A stretch of DNA of 62,000 nucleotides, taken from NCBI GenBank assembly GCA_029204225.1, contig CM055097.1, forward strand, positions 31,586,802 to 31,648,801. Reading direction: 5' to 3'. The translations under genes were made by a program, and so were the position numbers. Shown piece after piece: positions 56,594-62,000 of this stretch. The DNA comes from Diphasiastrum complanatum. Lineage: Eukaryota > Streptophyta > Lycopodiopsida > Lycopodiales > Lycopodiaceae. Within the stretch, counting starts at the first letter, position 1; every line of letters starts with the position of its first letter. The notes beneath the pieces are model-generated. The model was given only the letters and a program-made list of their open reading frames with translations. It did no database searches and was not told where the DNA came from.

Positions 56594-57472
56594 TGTTGGA
56601 TTATTATCCTATAATCCTATAGTTAATCTACATCCATTCGTTTATCCAGTTCTGTAGTTTTATTTGTGTTTCTGCACAGTTTGCAAAAATACATGGGCAT
56701 CGCTCAACATGTGGCTTCGACAACTATCAAAGGTGTCGAAGGCTGACAATTTCTGTTTTTGTCCATTATGAAGCTAATGACTTACCCAAGTTGTTTAGCA
56801 AGTAAATTCCCAAGAAGTCCTAACTAGATGGATGACAACGCATTGTGGCTAAGCTCCAATTGCAACCTACGACCTAATTAGTTGCCCCTAATTGGATAAG
56901 CTTAAGCTACATTCCTTATTAGTATAAAAGTTGATTATTAGAAGAGATTCAAATCAAGTAAAGAGTTTCTAATTTGAATATTGCTAGCAGCGCTTATTAC
57001 AAAAACAACGGAAGTGCATCAGACAGAGTTTTCAGTTACTCAGAGATAGTATTGAGTACGCGGCTTCATTCACTATTGTTTTGTACTCGCATCATCCGAT
57101 TTGTACATGCTACTACCTGGATCAATTATACCTTCTTATTGCATTCGATATTATGTCGGAATGTATGCAAGCTTCTATGAAGTTATTTGTATCTGTTAAA
57201 TCTCTTATCAATTAGTCTGAATTGTCGAATGATTCGATACTGCAATATTCTACTAATTTTCTTTCAGTTACACTCTGTAATTGTTTGTGTACGAAATCAC
57301 TTTAGTACTAGTTAGTTACTAAAGGAACGAACGTGATGATTGTTGCGATAGCTTTGTTCATTTTTTATAAGCGTAGTCATGCCTTAGAAGAAGGATTATT
57401 CCACAGAGCCCGATAGTTTGTCTTTCAACTTTTGATTTTATTACTATTGTAGTCTCTTTCCTTCTTCCATCA
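56594..57472 (+). mobile_element. Copia 5' LTR inserted into the gag relic
   Basis: 879 bp beginning TGTTGGATTATTATCC and ending CTTCTTCCATCA (ends TGTTGGA/TCCATCA), followed directly by a PBS-like TGGTATTAGAGAA. TATA box TATAAAAG at 56923-56930. The tract from 56734 on is repeated at 61749-62000 (TGTCGA(A/T)GGCTGACAATTTC and on), so the window end probably holds part of the partner LTR. Confidence 0.7.
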
Positions 57473-57485
57473 TGGTATTAGAGAA
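57473..57485 (+). other. Primer binding site (tRNA-iMet type)
   Basis: TGGTATTAGAGAA immediately after the LTR; matches the PBS consensus over the first 10-11 bases with one change. Confidence 0.65.
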
Positions 57486-58330
57486 ATTTTGCTCGTAGTC
57501 TTCAATATATGGTATCAAAATTTAGTATCAGATAATTGATTTCCAATTATAGCGACGCACGGTATCAGTTCATTCTTAAGTCATCGATTCATCGATAGAC
57601 TAACTTCTAGATGGATTCTCAAAATAAAGATGGTCTCATCGCAAACAAGCTGAATGTATCCAATCAAATAGTGAGTACAATGCTTGAAGTGATAACTTTA
57701 GCTTACAGTCGTTGAGAGTGATAACTCTGGTTACAGAAACTTGAATAATCAGAAGAAGATTTCTGATGAAGATTCTAGGACTGATATCCTACAAAATATG
57801 TATAACTGCCTTTTGTTGCAGTTATTACAACCGCCTCATTACAGTTAATGCATGTACAAAGTGGGCGGACTGTCAACGCGAAGTCGTTGTGTCGGATTTT
57901 AGACCGACAATATCGAAATTTACAAGTATCAAAAAATGTACAATGACTCAAAAAATATAGAATTTTTTGAGTCAATCCAGTATCGAAATATTTTAGAAAA
58001 TTTGATCCTAAATTTTTTGATCCTTTGCTCATAAATTCGAGCCTTCTTTTTTTGGTTTTTCAGAAAGATACATTCTATTACTTCAAACAACCATTGACAG
58101 ATGATGTTGTGTCATTTCATCCTATCTTACACAACATAGAATTCTGATGTTTCTTCTACGAAACCTGTAGCAACAACTATAGAAGCCGAGCAACCAACTG
58201 CACCAATCGTTAGATTAGACTTGGCTAGCTCGAACAGATCTGGAGAACTTCAAGAAGGAACGCCATCGCAACCTGGTAAACCTATTGTTTGAAGATCATC
58301 AAGGACTCGAACAGTTATTGAGAGGTACAC
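57486..58330 (+). pseudogene. Copia leader, gag start and unassigned segment
   Basis: A gag-like start, MDSQNKDGLIANKLNVSNQ, opens at 57611 but soon hits stops. The stretch about 57720-58070 is unassigned and includes the perfect 13-bp hairpin at 57944-57973. From about 58140 Thr/Pro-rich linker coding leads into the RT domain, so capsid, protease and integrase are missing. Confidence 0.5.
57944..57973. repeat. Perfect 13-bp hairpin
   Basis: TGACTCAAAAAAT and ATTTTTTGAGTCA separated by ATAGA-like loop bases. AT-rich stem; function unknown. Confidence 0.7.
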
Positions 58331-59940
58331 AACTCAATCATTTTGGACTTCATTAGAAGAACCAGAGACCCCGGCCGAAGCAACAAACTCTAAGGATGCT
58401 GTGAAGTGGCAAGAAGCAATGGAAGACGAGCACAACTCAGTTTTGATGAACCATACTTGGACACTGGTCGACTTTCCCACTCACAAGAGAGTTATAGACA
58501 CCAGATGGATCTTTAGGAAGAAGATCGACTCTAATGGTTACATTGCTAAATGGAAAGCACAACTAGTGACGAAAGGATTCACTCAAGTCCAAGGAATGGA
58601 TTACCAAAAAAATTTCAGTTCTGTTGTTAAAATGCATTCAATCAGGACTCTGATTGCATTAGCAGCGACGGAAGACCTCGAGATGCATCAAATGGATGTC
58701 AAGACAACCTTTCTCAATGGCTATGTCGAAGAAGAGTTGTACACCTTCCAACCGGAAGGATTCGAAGTCAAAGGCCAAGAGCACAAAGTGTGCAAGCTAC
58801 ACAAAGCAACCTATGGCTTGAAACAAGCCACAAGGGCATGGTTCGAAAGGATCAATGCTTATCTCATTCAATTAAATTTTGAGAACAATTCCGCTGACTA
58901 TAACGTTTATTCCAAATACATAGGTGTCAGTTCAGTTCACATAGCTCTATACGTAAATGATGCATTCATTTTGTCTAACGACACTTCCTTAATGCACACT
59001 ACTAAGAGTGATTTGTCAAAAGAATTTGACATGATTGATCTAGGCGTTGTTCATTCGTTATTAGGAATACACATCACTAGAGATAGATTACATAAGAAAA
59101 TTTATTTCAGTCAACAGAATCATCTAGAGAACATTCTAGAAAAGTTTCATATGTCTGATTGCAAACTGATTGATACACCAATGGATCCATCTATAGTATT
59201 GACTAAACCTTCTACTGTTGATTCCGAAAGTGAAGTACTCAACTTAGCGAAGTACCCTTATCATTCACTCATAGGATCGTTAATATATGTTATGCTCTGT
59301 ACAAAGACCTGATTTAGCATACACAATTAGCACGTTAAGTCAATACATGTCTAATCTTAGGATCTCTCATTGGAAAACATTAAAGAGAGTGATGAAATAC
59401 ATTCAAGAAAGTTTAGATGAGGTTTTATGCTATGATGGAAATGCTATCGATCCACTCATCCTTCAAGGCTACTCCGACTAAGATTGGGAAAGAAATGCCT
59501 CAACCAAAAAATCCACTTCTGGGTTTCGTTTCTTTTTGGCAGGGGACCTATCTCGTGGAACTTAAGAAAGCAAAAATCAATTGCATTTTCTTCAACGGAG
59601 ACAAAATACATTTCAGCATGTCAAGCTTCAAAAGAAGCTATATGGATCAGACTATTACTTCATGATTTACATCACACTCAGTTCAATGCTACCACCAATC
59701 CCGTGTGACAATTTGAGCTGTATTTCACTGTCTCTGAATCCCAGATTTCATGGCAAATCTAAGCACAAATATCATTTTATTAGGAAAAAGGTTTTTTCAG
59801 GACAAGTGATTCTTCAATACTGCTCCACAACAGAAATGGTTGCAGACATCTTCACCAAAGCTCTTCCCAGGATCAAGCATCAGAAATTCTTTAACCTGCT
59901 AAATCTGACGAAGGCACCAAGGCACCAACCGTGACCTTAA
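58331..59940 (+). pseudogene. Copia RT-RNase H, damaged
   Basis: RT opens with AVKWQEAMEDEHNSVLMNHT (58401 frame) and WIFRKKIDSNGYIAKWKA, continuing through FLNGYVEEELYTFQPEGF and YGLKQATRAWFERINAYL. The catalytic box reads YVND (about 58951-58962) instead of YVDD, so a metal-binding Asp is replaced by Asn. After a frameshift near 59300 come RPDLAYTISTLSQYMS, RNase H traces (TSGFVSFLAGGPISW, SSTETKYIS) and the end motif MVADIFTKALPRIKHQ, separated by further frameshifts. A GGGGGAC purine tract precedes the 3' LTR at 59948. Confidence 0.9.
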
Positions 59941-60064
59941 GGGGGACTGTTGGAAATTAAGCTCCCAGTTTTTTCCTTGGTGAAACAATCTATTCAAGAC
60001 TCATCCTGCATATTTTTTATCATTGATCTAGGATCAAATGCGCCTATCTTGGTTTATAAAGGCA

Positions 60065-60400
60065 GCAACTACGGTTTTCTACATGCTAAGGCAATAAGAC
60101 GTTAAGCACTGAAAAGTCAAAACTACAAAGACCAAGGGAAACCACAATGCTACGGTTTTCTACGTGCTAAGGCAATAAGCCATTAAGCACCACAAAGTCA
60201 AAACTACAAAGACCAAGGAAAGCCGCAACGCTACGATTTTCTACGTGCTAAGACAAACCGCCAAGCACCACTACGGTTTCTACGTGCCAAGGCAAACCGC
60301 CAAGCACTACTATGGTTTCTACGTGCCAAGGCAAACCGCCAAGCACCACTACGGTTTCTACGTGCTAAGGCAAACTGCCAAGCACCTCCCAAGGGAAACC
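60065..60400. repeat. Minisatellite, 39-bp unit, within the LTR
   Basis: Units of CTACGGTTTCTACGTGCCAA plus GGCAAACCGCCAAGCAC repeat at about 60238-60385 (roughly four copies with few changes). Longer, related units of about 80 bp precede (60069 and 60153 on). Because 39 is a multiple of 3, one frame reads a periodic 13-residue peptide (RQTAKHHYGFYV); this is a repeat by-product, not a gene. Confidence 0.85.
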
Positions 60401-60700
60401 GCAAGGAGCCACCTTAGGGACCGAAAGGAACCACGAGGGCAACGTTGAGTCAACCTTACGAAGACCAAGGGAGGACTCAACAAAATTGCAACATGCCGCT
60501 ACCGCAATGGCTACGATTTCAACGAAGGCAAACGACACCGAACCGCAAAGTCAACCTTACGGTTTAAGTGAAGACCAAAACTGCAAGGAACCACAAGCTA
60601 CGTCTTACGACATACATTGCAACCGCTACAAACTGCCAAGCCAATATTGCGGTTCACTACGACTTCTACAACGACGCAACTTCAAGCTCTTGAAGCAGAG
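60400..60700. repeat. Degenerate ACGGTTT/AACCGCAA-rich continuation
   Basis: Words related to the minisatellite (CCGCAA, TACGGTTT, AAGACCAA) continue irregularly. No gene. Confidence 0.5.
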
Positions 60701-61018
60701 TTGAAATCCAAATCATGTACATTTGTCGTTATACACTACTTCACAACCAAGTATACACTTAGAACTAAACTAATTTTGTAAATATGGATTAGTTAAAAGC
60801 GAATCTTGTAAACAAACGAGATCGTCATGTATAAATACATCTCCAACTCTCATTAGCCGGTGTGCATGAGAGCGGAAGATCTGTAACTTACAATTGTTGC
60901 TCTTGCTCCATTTCAAGTAGTTAATGTAATATACAAACAACATTCCTTCATCTGTTGTGATCTGATTGCATTACTCTATTTGAATCATACATATGTGTCG
61001 AAGTAGTCCTTATCACTT

Positions 61019-61740
61019 GATCTCGACTATCCAACAAATAAAGTTGACCTCCCTGTCTGTCATAGCTGCATTGTTGGAAAACAGACTAGGATTCCATTTA
61101 GATCGAGTTATAGGCATGCTACAAAAGATGTTCTAGATGTTGTTCACTCAGATATATGTGGTCCAATGCAAACTCCATCATTGCTTGATGCAAAGTATTT
61201 CATTACCTTCATTGACGAGTATTCGAGAAGAACATCTATTTATTCTATTAAGCAAAAATCAAAGGCATTCAGAATCTTTCGACAATTCAAGGAGTGTGTA
61301 GAAATGGAGACTGGCAAAAGAATCAAAGCACTGAGATCTGATAACTAAGGAGCATACATCTCAATCGGATTATTGCCTCAACAACGACATTGAGCAACAA
61401 TTTATTATATCTTATTCACCTCAGTCGAATGGACTTGCTGAGAGAAATAATCGAAACTTAGTCGAAGCGGCTAAGTGTATGCATGCTCATTCCAAATTTC
61501 TTATGGGTTGAAGTTGTTTCCTGAATATAGATGTTCGACTAAAGGCCTCTCAGACAAAACACCTTATGAAGTTTGGACAGGCTTCAAACCATCACTATCA
61601 AATTTACGCGTGTCTGGATGTATTGCTTACGCGCGGATACCTCAAAAGAAAGAAACTCGACTTCCACAGTATCAAATCCATATTCATTGGTGCTCATCTA
61701 TACAAGATGAACAACTTATTAACAACAAATCAGAAGCAAC
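61019..61740 (+). pseudogene. Copia pre-integrase/integrase fragment
   Basis: Same part of pol, and same family, as 21430-21828: HSDICGPMQTPSLLDAK, YFITFIDEYSRRTSIYSI, LRSDN (stop), then PQSNGLAERNN in another frame and TPYEVWTGFKPSLSNLRVSG. All three integrase acidic residues can be located but in broken frames. At about 61749 the reading runs directly into LTR sequence, so RT and RNase H are absent. Confidence 0.88.
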
Positions 61741-61748
61741 AATATATG

Positions 61749-62000
61749 TGTCGATGGCTGACAATTTCTGTTTGCATGTGTTATGAAGCTAACGACTTAC
61801 CCAAGTTGTTTAGCAAGTAAATTTCCAAGAAGTCCTAATTGGATGGATGACAATGCATTGTGGCTAAGCTTGTGACCTACAACCTAATTAGTTGTCCTGA
61901 TTAGAAAAGCCTAAATGACATTCCTCATTAGTATAAATACCTGATCGTTAGAAGATATTCAAATCAAGTAAAAGAGTTTCTACTTTGAATATTTCTAGCA
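61749..62000 (+). mobile_element. Partial LTR at window end
   Basis: Matches 56734-56985 closely: TGTCGATGGCTGACAATTTC, ACTTACCCAAGTTGTTTAGC, and a TATA box TATAAATAC at 61932-61940 in the same place. It is fused to integrase coding and runs off the window. Confidence 0.8.

Larger units (their letters stand above)
59948..60942 (+). mobile_element. Copia 3' LTR with internal minisatellite
   Basis: Starts TGTTGGAAATTAAG right after the purine tract AAGGGGGAC and the pol end. TATA box GTATAAATACATC at about 60829-60841. The end is set tentatively at CAAACAACA (60934-60942), an imperfect inverse of the start. It does not match the LTR at 56594, so that LTR and this pol/LTR come from different elements or from a recombinant. 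Confidence 0.6.

Noticed and set aside
60245-60448. 67-codon frame with a 13-residue repeat.
   Set aside because: By-product of the 39-bp minisatellite within an LTR.

Overview
This is nuclear DNA of a land plant with a large, repeat-rich genome. The evidence is plant-type LTR retrotransposons of both superfamilies primed by initiator tRNA-Met, long dinucleotide microsatellites, and an intron-rich gene for TATA-box-binding protein (TBP) whose four DNA-intercalating Phe residues have the same numbering as Arabidopsis TBP. TBP introns of several kilobases filled with old transposons would suit a gymnosperm or another large-genome plant, but nothing here fixes the genus.

The one convincingly intact host gene is TBP on the plus strand. 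Eight coding exons run from 27758 to 43910 and encode 201 residues. Introns 1 to 3 are 4.8, 3.1 and 6.9 kb and hold most of the central transposon debris; introns 4 to 7 are only 0.1 to 0.3 kb. Three host-gene relics were also found: a polygalacturonase-like exon (8440-8579, minus), a piece of a heavy-metal-associated (HMA) domain gene (19871-20003, plus) and a two-part reading frame with an integrase-type HHCC zinc-binding domain (about 8805-9723, minus).

Layout. 1-2330: minus-strand Copia relic (gag, PBS, 5' LTR) cut by the window edge. 3.7-5.1 kb: 5' end of another minus-strand LTR element. 5.1-12.7 kb: mostly unassigned, with Ty3, polygalacturonase and HHCC fragments and short tandem duplications. 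12681-18541: an intact Copia element with two apparently identical 653-bp LTRs, a GAGGG target duplication and one 1316-codon gag-pol frame. 19.0-20.1 kb: very long CT and TA microsatellites around the HMA relic. 21.2-25.7 kb: a Copia integrase fragment, then a Ty3 element with an internal deletion. 26.9-43.9 kb: TBP, whose introns contain a minus-strand Ty3 relic with a Copia-type solo LTR, an LTR/PBS unit, a LINE ORF1-like fragment split by a solo LTR with perfect target duplications, a hAT-type MITE inside a tandem array, and a chromodomain-bearing Ty3 relic. 45.8-47.0 kb: a pair of inverted repeats. 50626-55783: a minus-strand Copia element with both LTRs and a CAGAT duplication, lacking its RT core. 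56.4-62.0 kb: nested and deleted Copia fragments, one LTR containing a 39-bp minisatellite.

No CRISPR array, rRNA or convincing tRNA gene was seen. The recurring theme is internal deletion: five separate LTR elements have lost part of pol while keeping sequence on both sides. All assignments come from reading the sequence; no database search was possible.
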